A model generated the notes under the pieces. That model was given only the letters and a program-made list of their open reading frames with translations. It was not told where the DNA came from and made no database searches. Below, one piece after another: positions 1-7,772 of a stretch of 17,435 bases of DNA. Source of the stretch: Pseudomonadota bacterium (GTDB taxonomy: Bacteria; Pseudomonadota; Gammaproteobacteria; Burkholderiales; Burkholderiaceae_D); NCBI GenBank assembly GCA_023435945.1, contig JAEZLB010000186.1, positions 1 through 17,435 on the forward strand. Direction: 5' to 3'. Position numbers and translations under genes: made by a program. Numbering within the stretch: the first letter of the stretch is position 1; every line of letters starts with the position of its first letter.

Positions 1-494
<494 letters not shown>

Positions 495-518
495 TTACGC
501 TAGGTCACAGGCATGACT

Positions 519-540
519 ACTCGCATCAGGCTGTGCGAGT
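519..540. repeat. Small inverted repeat between queD and tadA
   Basis: ACTCGCA (519-525) and TGCGAGT (534-540) are perfect 7-base inverted arms with an 8-base loop, starting 3 bases after the queD stop. Neither strand has a T-run after the stem, so it is not a convincing intrinsic terminator. It could be an mRNA 3'-end stabiliser or chance. The rest of the 94-base queD-tadA gap shows nothing clear. Confidence 0.35.
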
Positions 541-543
541 GTT

Positions 544-987
544 TCAGTCCGTCACTTCCGCCCAGCAGTTCGGCGTTTCGTGCAGCACGACCTTGTGCAG
601 TCGCAGGCCGGTCCCGTAACGGTCACGATACACCGGTTTCAGAATATCGAAAGCGGCTTGTGCCAGATTCTCCACAGTGGGAATGCGATTGATGACGACC
701 GTCTTATGACCCGGCAGGCTGTCGAGGAATTCGCGCACTGCAGTATCTTTTTCGTAAGCGAGAAAGGCATGGTCCCAGACATCGACCAGATGCTGCTTGG
801 CCAGCGCCTTCACATCCGAGAAATCCATCAGCATGCCGTTATCGGAACTGCCTTCCGATTCAACCACCTCGCCAACCAGCGTGATTTCCAGCACATAACG
901 ATGCCCATGCAGGTTGCGGCACTGGCTTTTGTGGTCGGGAATGCGGTGGCCTGCATCGAATTCCAGGCGGCGGGTAATGGTAATCAT
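544..987 (-). CDS. queD: 6-carboxy-5,6,7,8-tetrahydropterin synthase QueD
   Basis: QueD turns 7,8-dihydroneopterin triphosphate into 6-carboxy-tetrahydropterin, the first committed step from GTP cyclohydrolase product towards preQ0 and queuosine. The 147-residue protein is full length for the PTPS/QueD family. Zinc ligands are His14 (in FDAGHRI) and His27/His29 (in NLHGHRY). Cys23 is placed as the catalytic cysteine in the CxxxHGH arrangement typical of QueD rather than of true PTPS. WDHAF (71-75) supplies the catalytic His73, and Glu137 in LHETP is the pterin-anchoring glutamate. It starts 4 bases after the queE stop, so it is almost certainly translated from the same mRNA; the SD is weak. 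The product feeds QueE directly. Confidence 0.95.
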   Translation of the reverse strand: MITITRRLEFDAGHRIPDHKSQCRNLHGHRYVLEITLVGEVVESEGSSDNGMLMDFSDVKALAKQHLVDVWDHAFLAYEKDTAVREFLDSLPGHKTVVINRIPTVENLAQAAFDILKPVYRDRYGTGLRLHKVVLHETPNCWAEVTD

Positions 988-991
988 CGTC

Positions 992-1645
992 TTACGGTAT
1001 CTGTAGCAATTTGTGGGTTTGCAGGCTCAGGCGCCATGTCGGGCGCTGCTTGCAGGTTTCTATGGCCAGCCGCGTGTTCGCGTCCTTGTCAGGCCCATCC
1101 ATGGGCTGAAGGAAAAAATGACGGAAATCCAGTTGTTCGTATTCGTCCAGCTTCTGCCCCGCCTGCGGAATCACGACCTTCAGCTCATGCCCCGTGCGCT
1201 GCACCAGCGGCGCGCCGATCTTGGGGCTCACGCAGATCCAGTCCACGCCTTGCGGCACAGGCAGACTGCCATTGGTTTCTATCGCAATCTCGAAGCCTTG
1301 TGCATGCATGCTGGCAATCAGCGCATCGTCCAGCTGCAGCAACGGCTCCCCCCCGGTGAACACGACATATTTGTTGACTTGTTGATCCGCAGGCCACAGG
1401 CTGTTGATGACATTTGCCAGGTCTTCGCTGCTGCTGAATTTTCCGCCACGTTCGCCATCGGTCCCGACGAAATCCGTGTCGCAAAATTTGCAGACAGCCG
1501 TCGCCCTATCCTGCTCACGACCAGTCCACAGATTGCATCCGGCAAAACGGCAGAACACGGCAGGACGACCGGCTTGCGCGCCTTCGCCCTGCAGGGTGTA
1601 GAAAATTTCCTTAACGCTGTAAGTCAATGCCTTATCCCATCTCAT
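992..1645 (-). CDS. queE: 7-carboxy-7-deazaguanine synthase QueE (radical SAM)
   Basis: QueE is a radical-SAM enzyme that contracts the QueD product to 7-carboxy-7-deazaguanine. With the ATG at 1645 the protein has 217 residues. The family N-terminus KEIFYTLQGEG is at 12-22, and a GGEP motif follows in the SAM-binding part. The [4Fe-4S] cysteines are Cys37, Cys52 and Cys55, giving CX14CX2C instead of the common CX3CX2C; this long loop is known from the Burkholderia enzyme. Start choice: 1645 is the first ATG. A TTG at 1702 would add 19 residues foreign to the family, and the TTG seven codons in (just before TYSVKEIF) matches the start of some relatives, so the exact start is uncertain. It precedes queD with a 4-base gap. 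Confidence 0.93.
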   Translation of the reverse strand: MRWDKALTYSVKEIFYTLQGEGAQAGRPAVFCRFAGCNLWTGREQDRATAVCKFCDTDFVGTDGERGGKFSSSEDLANVINSLWPADQQVNKYVVFTGGEPLLQLDDALIASMHAQGFEIAIETNGSLPVPQGVDWICVSPKIGAPLVQRTGHELKVVIPQAGQKLDEYEQLDFRHFFLQPMDGPDKDANTRLAIETCKQRPTWRLSLQTHKLLQIP

Positions 1646-1747
1646 CTCGCGCCAACCCACCAGGCTTGGCAAGCTGACGGATTCGGCATGAAAGCCGTGC
1701 AAAATACCACAAACCCCTGACCCTGTGCGCTCACCTTGTCGACGGCA

Positions 1748-1775
1748 ACAATACTGGTTTGTGTCCTCCGCTCAA
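1748..1775 (-). promoter_or_regulatory. Possible sigma70 promoter for queE-queD
   Basis: Reading the minus strand, TTGAGC (1770-1775) and TATTGT (1748-1753) match the -35 and -10 consensus at 4 of 6 bases each with a 16-base spacer. This would start RNA about 95 bases before the queE ATG. The match is weak; queED could equally be transcribed from upstream. No preQ1 riboswitch fold was recognised in this 172-base gap. Confidence 0.25.
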
Positions 1776-1817
1776 ATCATAGGCCAGAAATGTCTAGGTG
1801 ACCCAGGGCAGCCCGCC

Positions 1818-2531
1818 CTAGCGGATCAGTTTTTCGTAGACAGTCCCGTGATCCAGCACCTTGCCCGCTTCGTCCATGACGCGCATCGCATCGGCCGAGA
1901 TCTCGTCGATCACCACAACCTCGCCCTCAACCAGACCGATTTCAATCTTCATGTCGATCAGGATCAGGCCCTTGTCACGCAGGTTGGCTTCGACGATTTG
2001 ACACACGCGACGGGTGATGTCCTTGGCCTGCTCGAGGTGTTGCGGGCTGAGGAGACCTAAGGCAACGATGGTGTCGTCATTGATGAGCGGATCGCCGCGT
2101 TCGTCATCTTTGACGGTGATCTCGACCAGGTAGTCGAGCTTACGTTCAGTGTCTCGAATGTAGCGCTGGTAACGGCGGACGAAGCTTCCCCAAGGGCGGG
2201 TGCGGCAGATAAACTCGAAGCCGCCTGCACCGCTGATATCCTTGCCCAAGGGCTCGGCGCGACGGACTTCCATGGTGCCCTTCTCGAGATCGAGGCTCAC
2301 GAGATGGGTCGGGATGCCGGCGGCGCGAAGGCACTTGAAGAAGTAGTCTGTCATGGCCAGGGATTTGCGGCCCTTGCCTTCTACCTTGCCGATAACAGTG
2401 TTGGCGCCCGGGTCAATGACACCACCCTCACCGGTGACGTCATCCTTAAAGACGAGAAGGATGTTGCCGTTCGGCTGGGCATACAGGTCTTTGGTTTTGC
2501 CGGAATAGATTTTTTCGTTGGTACTCATCAT
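1818..2531 (-). CDS. purC: Divergent short-form SAICAR synthetase (PurC-like)
   Basis: The SAICAR synthetase family joins aspartate to CAIR with ATP in purine synthesis. The 237 residues keep the N-terminal YSGKTKDLY loop (9-17), the KDDERGDPLI segment (141-150) and the ATP/Mg region IDMKIEIG (192-199) followed by IDE (208-210). Several hallmarks differ from E. coli or Bacillus PurC: the CAIR-site signature reads FICRTRPWGS (107-116) with Trp where Ala or Thr is usual. The normal SPD..RLWD is SADAMRVMD (212-220), and the C-terminal helix after it is missing. The pattern DDVTGEGGVIDPGANT (30-45) resembles, from memory, a clostridial-type branch. Two in-frame ATGs (2531, 2528) can start it. It follows guaA by 70 bases, fitting a purine operon. 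Family is confident; activity as the main PurC is not. Confidence 0.85.
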   Translation of the reverse strand: MMSTNEKIYSGKTKDLYAQPNGNILLVFKDDVTGEGGVIDPGANTVIGKVEGKGRKSLAMTDYFFKCLRAAGIPTHLVSLDLEKGTMEVRRAEPLGKDISGAGGFEFICRTRPWGSFVRRYQRYIRDTERKLDYLVEITVKDDERGDPLINDDTIVALGLLSPQHLEQAKDITRRVCQIVEANLRDKGLILIDMKIEIGLVEGEVVVIDEISADAMRVMDEAGKVLDHGTVYEKLIR

Positions 2532-2601
2532 TACTCGCTGATCGTTTTAATATCTCTTGCCAAGGCAGGAACAACGCGCCGCTTGGAGCGCCCTCTGCAA
2601 T

Positions 2602-4221
2602 TTATTCCCATTCGATAGTCGCTGGCGGCTTGCCCGAAATATCGTAGACCACGCGATTGATGCCGCGCACTTCATTAATGATGCGGTTCGACACGCGGCC
2701 CAGCAAATCATGCGGCAGATGCGCCCAGTGCGCGGTCATGAAATCCTGCGTCTGTACTGCACGCAATGCCACCACGTATTCATAAGTACGGCCATCGCCC
2801 ATCACGCCCACCGATTTCACCGGCAGGAACACTGCAAACGCCTGGCTGGTGGCGTCGTACCAGTTCTTGTGAAAATGGCCAACGACCTCGCTTTGCGTGA
2901 GTTCAACCGGCAGTGGAATCGGCGTATTGCGCAGTTCTTCGATGAAGATCGCGTCGGCGCGACGCAGCAGGTCCGCGTATTCCTTTTTCACTTCACCCAG
3001 GATACGTACGCCCAGCCCCGGCCCCGGGAAGGGATGGCGATACACCATGTCATGTGGCAGGCCGAGCGCCACGCCGAGTTCACGCACCTCGTCCTTGAAC
3101 AGTTCGCGCAGCGGCTCCAGCAATTTCAGGTTCAGCGTCTCGGGCAAGCCACCCACGTTGTGATGGCTCTTGATGGTGTGGGCACCTTTCTTGCCCTTGC
3201 CAGCGCTTTCGATCACGTCAGGATAAATCGTGCCCTGCGCCAGCCATTTCGCATTCTTGAGCTTGCCGGCTTCGCGCTGGAACACTTCCACGAATTCCGC
3301 ACCGATGATCTTGCGCTTGGCTTCCGGATCGGTCACGCCGGCCAGCTTGCCCATGAACTGGTCGGTCGCATCGACATGGACCACTTTCACACCGAGGTTC
3401 TTGCCGAACATGTCCATCACCATCTGGCCTTCGTTCAGACGCAGCAAGCCGTGATCGACAAATACGCAGGTCAGCTGGTCGCCGATGGCGCGGTGTATTA
3501 ATGCCGCCGCGACGCTGCTGTCCACGCCACCCGAGAGGCCGAGGATGACTTCCTCATTGCCTACCTGCTTGCGAATGGCTTCCACCGCTTCGGCGATATA
3601 GTCGGGCATGTTCCAGTCCGACTTGCAGCCGCAGATTTCATGCACGAAACGATGCAGGATGGCCTTGCCCTGCAGGGTATGGGTGACTTCCGGGTGGAAC
3701 TGCACGGCATACATGCGTCGCTCTTCATCCGCCATGCCGGCCACCGGGCAATTGTCGGTAGACGCCATCAGCTTGAAGCCCGGCGGCATGTCGATGACCT
3801 TGTCGCCGTGGCTCATCCACACTTTCAGCATGCCATGGCCTTCGGGCGTTACGAAATCATTGATGCCTTTCAGCAACGCGGTGTGGCCACGGGCACGCAC
3901 TTCGGCGTAACCGAATTCGCGTACCGTGCCATTCTCGACCTTGCCGCCCAGCTGGGCGGCCATGGCCTGCATGCCGTAACAGATGCCCAGCACCGGCACA
4001 CCCAGCTCAAATACGGCCTGTGGCACGCGCGGCGTATCACCTTCGGTCACCGAGCTCGGGCCACCGGACAGGATGACGCCCGCTGCACCGTAGTTGCGCA
4101 CGAACTCGTCCGACACATCGTAGGGATAGATCTCGGAGAATACGCCGGCTTCGCGCACGCGGCGCGCAATCAGCTGGGTGACCTGGGAGCCGAAATCGAG
4201 AATGAGAATTTTGGAGTGCAT
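2602..4221 (-). CDS. guaA: GMP synthase (glutamine-hydrolysing)
   Basis: GuaA aminates XMP to GMP using ammonia released from glutamine. The 539-residue protein has a class I glutamine amidotransferase domain (about 1-200) with the triad Cys81 (GICYGMQ), His176 and Glu178 (FHPEV). An ATP pyrophosphatase domain follows, with the PP-loop SGGVDSS at 230-236, then the dimerisation domain ending in the conserved PPATIEWE. The ATG at 4221 gives the standard start [11 protein letters not shown]; a TTG at 4263 would add 14 unrelated residues, so I reject it. The SD is poor. It lies 142 bases downstream of guaB, separated by strong hairpins, and 70 bases upstream of the purC-like gene. Length is close to the 525 residues of E. 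coli GuaA. Confidence 0.97.
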   Translation of the reverse strand: MHSKILILDFGSQVTQLIARRVREAGVFSEIYPYDVSDEFVRNYGAAGVILSGGPSSVTEGDTPRVPQAVFELGVPVLGICYGMQAMAAQLGGKVENGTVREFGYAEVRARGHTALLKGINDFVTPEGHGMLKVWMSHGDKVIDMPPGFKLMASTDNCPVAGMADEERRMYAVQFHPEVTHTLQGKAILHRFVHEICGCKSDWNMPDYIAEAVEAIRKQVGNEEVILGLSGGVDSSVAAALIHRAIGDQLTCVFVDHGLLRLNEGQMVMDMFGKNLGVKVVHVDATDQFMGKLAGVTDPEAKRKIIGAEFVEVFQREAGKLKNAKWLAQGTIYPDVIESAGKGKKGAHTIKSHHNVGGLPETLNLKLLEPLRELFKDEVRELGVALGLPHDMVYRHPFPGPGLGVRILGEVKKEYADLLRRADAIFIEELRNTPIPLPVELTQSEVVGHFHKNWYDATSQAFAVFLPVKSVGVMGDGRTYEYVVALRAVQTQDFMTAHWAHLPHDLLGRVSNRIINEVRGINRVVYDISGKPPATIEWE

Positions 4222-4235
4222 GATCTGAAAACAGT

Positions 4236-4310
4236 AAATAAACAAGCGGCGCCAGCGCTGCAAAAATGAAATCCCGATGGTGGATTTCCGATTGCATCAG
4301 CCTGGCGCCG
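4236..4310 (-). promoter_or_regulatory. Terminator-like structured leader ahead of guaA (possible attenuator)
   Basis: On the guaA strand, CGGCGCCAG (4310-4302) pairs perfectly with CTGGCGCCG (4255-4247), and the stem continues as GCTG (4301-4298) with CAGC (4260-4257) after a one-base bulge: 13 pairs, mostly G-C. The loop contains a second perfect 7-pair hairpin, 4268-4274 with 4282-4288. The stem is followed at once by a T-rich stretch (4246-4236, CTTGTTTATTT), and the guaA ATG is 15 bases further on. GC-rich stem plus T-rich tail is the layout of an intrinsic terminator, so it may attenuate guaA relative to guaB. It does not resemble a purine riboswitch that I know. Base-pairing is seen; function is inferred. 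Confidence 0.5.
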
Positions 4311-4318
4311 TATGCGCA

Positions 4319-4353
4319 GCTGGCTTGCTTTTTCACTACATGAGCAAGCCAGC
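4319..4353. repeat. Perfect 11-base inverted repeat after guaB
   Basis: GCTGGCTTGCT (4319-4329) and AGCAAGCCAGC (4343-4353) are perfect inverted arms around a 13-base loop, starting 10 bases after the guaB stop codon. No T-run follows the stem on the guaB strand, so it is more likely an intercistronic stabiliser or processing hairpin than a terminator. It lies directly upstream of the second structure before guaA, which makes nearly the whole guaB-guaA gap structured. Confidence 0.6.
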
Positions 4354-4363
4354 CTGCATGGTC

Positions 4364-5881
<1,518 letters not shown>

Positions 5882-5917
5882 TCCGGTTCGCTTTTTGGTG
5901 TTTTCAGGGGCGTGTCA

Positions 5918-5958
5918 TTGACAGCCTGGCACGGCCATGGCGAAATCCTCTCATTTCG
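5918..5958 (+). promoter_or_regulatory. Possible promoter for the DUF4124 gene with an inverted repeat
   Basis: TTGACA, a perfect -35 box, lies at 5918-5923. The -10 position 17 bases on reads CGAAAT (5941-5946), only a 3 of 6 match. That same hexamer is one arm of an inverted repeat with ATTTCG (5953-5958), so a regulator could bind across the start region. GGGGA before the ATG at 5977 is a good ribosome site. Promoter call is moderate, operator call is speculative. Confidence 0.35.
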
Positions 5959-5976
5959 GCAACTAACGGGGATACT

Positions 5977-6456
5977 ATGCGGCGCCAGCGTCTTACCTAT
6001 GCTTGTTCCTTGGGCCTTGCCCTGCTCCTGTCGGTGCCATCCGCGTGGGCGCAATGGGCCTGGCGCGATACCAATGGCACTGTCCAGTATTCCGACACGC
6101 CGCCTCCCTCTTCCGTGCCTCAGGAGCGCATCGTGCGTCAGCAGGGCTCTGCCGCCAGCTCCGCTCCAAAACCCATGGCTTCGGAAAGCGACACGCCGAG
6201 CTGGGTGGAACAGAATGCCGAGTTCATAAAACGCCGTGAACAACGGCAGGAACAAGAAAAAAAAGAAAAGGAACAAAAACTCGCTGCTGAGGAACACAAG
6301 AAAAATTGCGCCATTGCACGTGAAAACCTGCGTCTGTATGAAACAGGAACCCCGATACGTCAGGCCTCAGGGAATAGTGGCCAGGAGCTGATGAGTGATA
6401 GCCAGCGCGAAGCGGAGATGGCAAGAATGCGCGCCTACCTGAAAAATTGCCGTTAG
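5977..6456 (+). CDS. Secreted DUF4124-domain protein of unknown function
   Basis: The 159-residue protein begins with a Sec signal peptide: RRQR, a hydrophobic core (about 8-22) and AWA before Gln26, predicting signal peptidase I cleavage after residue 25. No lipobox cysteine is seen. The mature start QWAWRDTNGTVQYSDTPPP is the DUF4124 motif, a short beta unit common in betaproteobacterial envelope proteins. A Lys/Glu/Gln-rich, probably coiled-coil stretch spans about 78-108. The C-terminal part has Cys111 and Cys158, which could form a disulfide, in the NCAIARENLRLY...YLKNC pattern typical of these proteins. It lies alone on the plus strand, divergent from guaB and convergent with rnfH. GGGGA lies 5 bases before the ATG. 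Function is unknown. Confidence 0.85.
   Translation: MRRQRLTYACSLGLALLLSVPSAWAQWAWRDTNGTVQYSDTPPPSSVPQERIVRQQGSAASSAPKPMASESDTPSWVEQNAEFIKRREQRQEQEKKEKEQKLAAEEHKKNCAIARENLRLYETGTPIRQASGNSGQELMSDSQREAEMARMRAYLKNCR
6257..6264 (+). repeat. Run of eight A within the DUF4124 coding region
   Basis: Eight consecutive A bases fall in GAA-AAA-AAA-GAA, codons for Glu-Lys-Lys-Glu at about residues 94-97. The frame is intact here. Such runs are prone to replication or transcription slippage, and one lost or gained base would truncate the C-terminal domain. Confidence 0.8.
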
Positions 6457-6473
6457 GCGACATTAAGATTTTT

Positions 6474-6779
6474 CTAAGATTTCGTTCGGGTTTTCTTTTC
6501 TGCACGTCGACGGCGCGTTTCCTTGGGATCGGCCAGCAACGGTCGATAAATCTCCACTCTGTCCCGGTCACGCAATACCGTTTCCGGAGTCTTGAGTTTG
6601 CCGAAAATCCCGACCTTGTGCTCAGCCAGGCTCGCCTCCTGAAGCTGCTCCGCTATGCCGCTCACCGCAATGGCATCTGCCACGGTGGCGCCAGCCGCCA
6701 TAGTCAGTTCATGCAGAATTTGATGAGTAGGCTCCGCGTAACACACCTGAATCCGGAGCACCCCGCTGTTGTCAGTCAT
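6474..6779 (-). CDS. rnfH: RnfH family ubiquitin-like protein (RatB)
   Basis: RnfH/RatB (UPF0125) is a small beta-grasp protein of unclear biochemical role. It is named from its place in some rnf operons, but most often sits beside ratA as here. With the ATG at 6779 it has 101 residues: a beta-grasp core from LRIQVCYAEP to DRVEIYRPLLADPKETRRRRAE, with the conserved VGIFGKL in the middle and a very basic tail (RRRRAEKKTRTKS). An upstream alternative start at 6827 would lie deep inside ratA and is rejected. Its first 8 bases overlap the end of ratA, which points to translational coupling. It converges on the DUF4124 gene with a 17-base gap that holds no terminator hairpin. Confidence 0.92.
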   Translation of the reverse strand: MTDNSGVLRIQVCYAEPTHQILHELTMAAGATVADAIAVSGIAEQLQEASLAEHKVGIFGKLKTPETVLRDRDRVEIYRPLLADPKETRRRRAEKKTRTKS

Positions 6780-7203
6780 AAACCGCCTCGGCGCGCTTGC
6801 GGAAAGATTCGACAAAACTGTTCGCAATCATGCTGAACACCGGACCGATCAGATTCTCCAGCAAGCGACTGGAGAATTCATAATGCAACTCAAAATCAAT
6901 TTTGCAGGCATCTTCGCGCAAAGGCTTGAATACCCAGGTACCATCCAGGTGCTTGAAAGGCCCTTCCACCAGCGACATCTTCATTAACGTCGGCGGCTGA
7001 TTGGCATTTTCAGTGGTAAAGGTTTGCTTGATGCCGTGGTAGTTGATCTGTATGGATGCAACCAAACGGCCTTCCGTTCGTTCTTTCACATCCACGCCGC
7101 CACACCAGGGCAGGAATTGAGGGTAGTCTTCCACCCGGTCCACTAGTGCAAACATCTGTTCTGCGCTGTAACCGAGCAGCACGGATTTGTGTACAACCGC
7201 CAT
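6772..7203 (-). CDS. ratA: RatA / COQ10-like START-domain protein
   Basis: This 143-residue protein is a single START/polyketide-cyclase-like domain, the family of yeast Coq10 (ubiquinone binding) and E. coli RatA (reported to bind the 50S subunit and block subunit joining). Visible hallmarks are the N-terminal HKSVLLGYSAEQMFALV, then DYPQFLPWCGG, a central beta-rich part with GPFKHLDGTW, and the long C-terminal helix IGPVFSMIANSFVESF. The ATG at 7203 is chosen because GGAG lies 4 bases before it and it gives the family N-terminus. The open frame extends upstream but reads through smpB. It overlaps rnfH by 8 bases and is divergent from smpB. Whether it acts in quinone biology or on ribosomes cannot be told from sequence. 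Confidence 0.93.
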   Translation of the reverse strand: MAVVHKSVLLGYSAEQMFALVDRVEDYPQFLPWCGGVDVKERTEGRLVASIQINYHGIKQTFTTENANQPPTLMKMSLVEGPFKHLDGTWVFKPLREDACKIDFELHYEFSSRLLENLIGPVFSMIANSFVESFRKRAEAVYD

Positions 7204-7217
7204 GGCACTCCAACCGT

Positions 7218-7247
7218 TTGATAGAATCGCAAAACCGTAATTGTAAC
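7218..7247. promoter_or_regulatory. Possible overlapping divergent promoters of smpB and ratA
   Basis: For smpB, TTGATA (7218-7223) and TGTAAC (7242-7247) with an 18-base spacer match the consensus at 5 and 4 of 6 bases. On the other strand the same TTGATA reads TATCAA, a 4 of 6 -10 box for ratA, with a poor TTACAA -35 17 bases upstream. The gap between the genes is only 63 bases. The smpB leader would be about 13 bases with no Shine-Dalgarno sequence. Confidence 0.35.
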
Positions 7248-7266
7248 CGACACGCTTCCCGCACCC

Positions 7267-7716
7267 ATGACCATAGTTGATAACAGAAAAGCCTTTCACG
7301 ATTACTTTATTGAAGAACGTTTCGAAGCAGGCATGGCACTGGAAGGCTGGGAGGTCAAAGCCATTCGCGCAGGACGGGTGCAACTGAAGGAGGCTTACGT
7401 CATCGTGCGCAACGGAGAAGTCTTCCTGTTCGGCGCCCACATTAGCCCGCTGCCGACCGCCTCGACCCATGTGCATCCTGACCCGGTTCGCACTCGCAAG
7501 CTGCTATTGAAGGGAGAGGAAATCAAGAAACTGATCGGCAAGGTGGAACGCGCCGGCTACACCATGGTACCGATCAATCTTCACTATCAACGCGGTCGCA
7601 TCAAGTGTGAAATCGGTCTCGCCAAGGGCAAGAAACAGCATGACAAACGCGAGTCCGAGAAAGAACGCGACTGGCAGCGTGAACAGCAAAAAATCATGAA
7701 GCAGCACAGGCGCTAG
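7267..7716 (+). CDS. smpB: SsrA (tmRNA)-binding protein SmpB
   Basis: SmpB binds tmRNA and delivers it to stalled ribosomes in trans-translation. The 149 residues are full length. Family hallmarks are [16 protein letters not shown] text at 7-17 ([12 protein letters not shown]), then [15 protein letters not shown] (22-36), the [10 protein letters not shown] segment and [19 protein letters not shown]. The Lys/Arg-rich tail ([16 protein letters not shown] onward) is the part that enters the empty mRNA channel. The start ATG at 7267 is firm by family alignment although no Shine-Dalgarno precedes it. No tmRNA gene is visible in the window. It is divergent from ratA-rnfH and convergent with ppsA. 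Confidence 0.97.
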   Translation: MTIVDNRKAFHDYFIEERFEAGMALEGWEVKAIRAGRVQLKEAYVIVRNGEVFLFGAHISPLPTASTHVHPDPVRTRKLLLKGEEIKKLIGKVERAGYTMVPINLHYQRGRIKCEIGLAKGKKQHDKRESEKERDWQREQQKIMKQHRR

Positions 7717-7740
7717 GCCGCTTCCATTCAGAAAGCGGCC
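7716..7740. terminator. Hairpin between convergent smpB and ppsA
   Basis: GGCCGCTT (7716-7723) and AAGCGGCC (7733-7740) are perfect 8-base inverted arms with a 9-base loop, beginning in the smpB stop codon. The position between two convergent genes suggests a shared terminator, but neither strand has a clean T-run (plus strand continues CAGGTTTATC). A second weak 5-base stem lies next to the ppsA stop. Termination is therefore inferred from position and stem only. Confidence 0.4.
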
Positions 7741-7772
7741 CAGGTTTATCGCACCGTAGCGGCCTGCTGCGT

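Noticed and set aside
1646..1817. preQ1 riboswitch in front of queE
   Set aside because: I found no small pseudoknot-type aptamer near the start, and the spacing to the ATG does not fit.
1805..1819. Terminator at the purC-like stop codon
   Set aside because: AGGGC/GCCCT is a 5-pair stem overlapping the stop with no T-run, likely chance in GC-rich sequence.
7717..7772. tmRNA (ssrA) gene next to smpB
   Set aside because: The gap is 56 bases and no tRNA-like ends or tag frame are present anywhere in the window.
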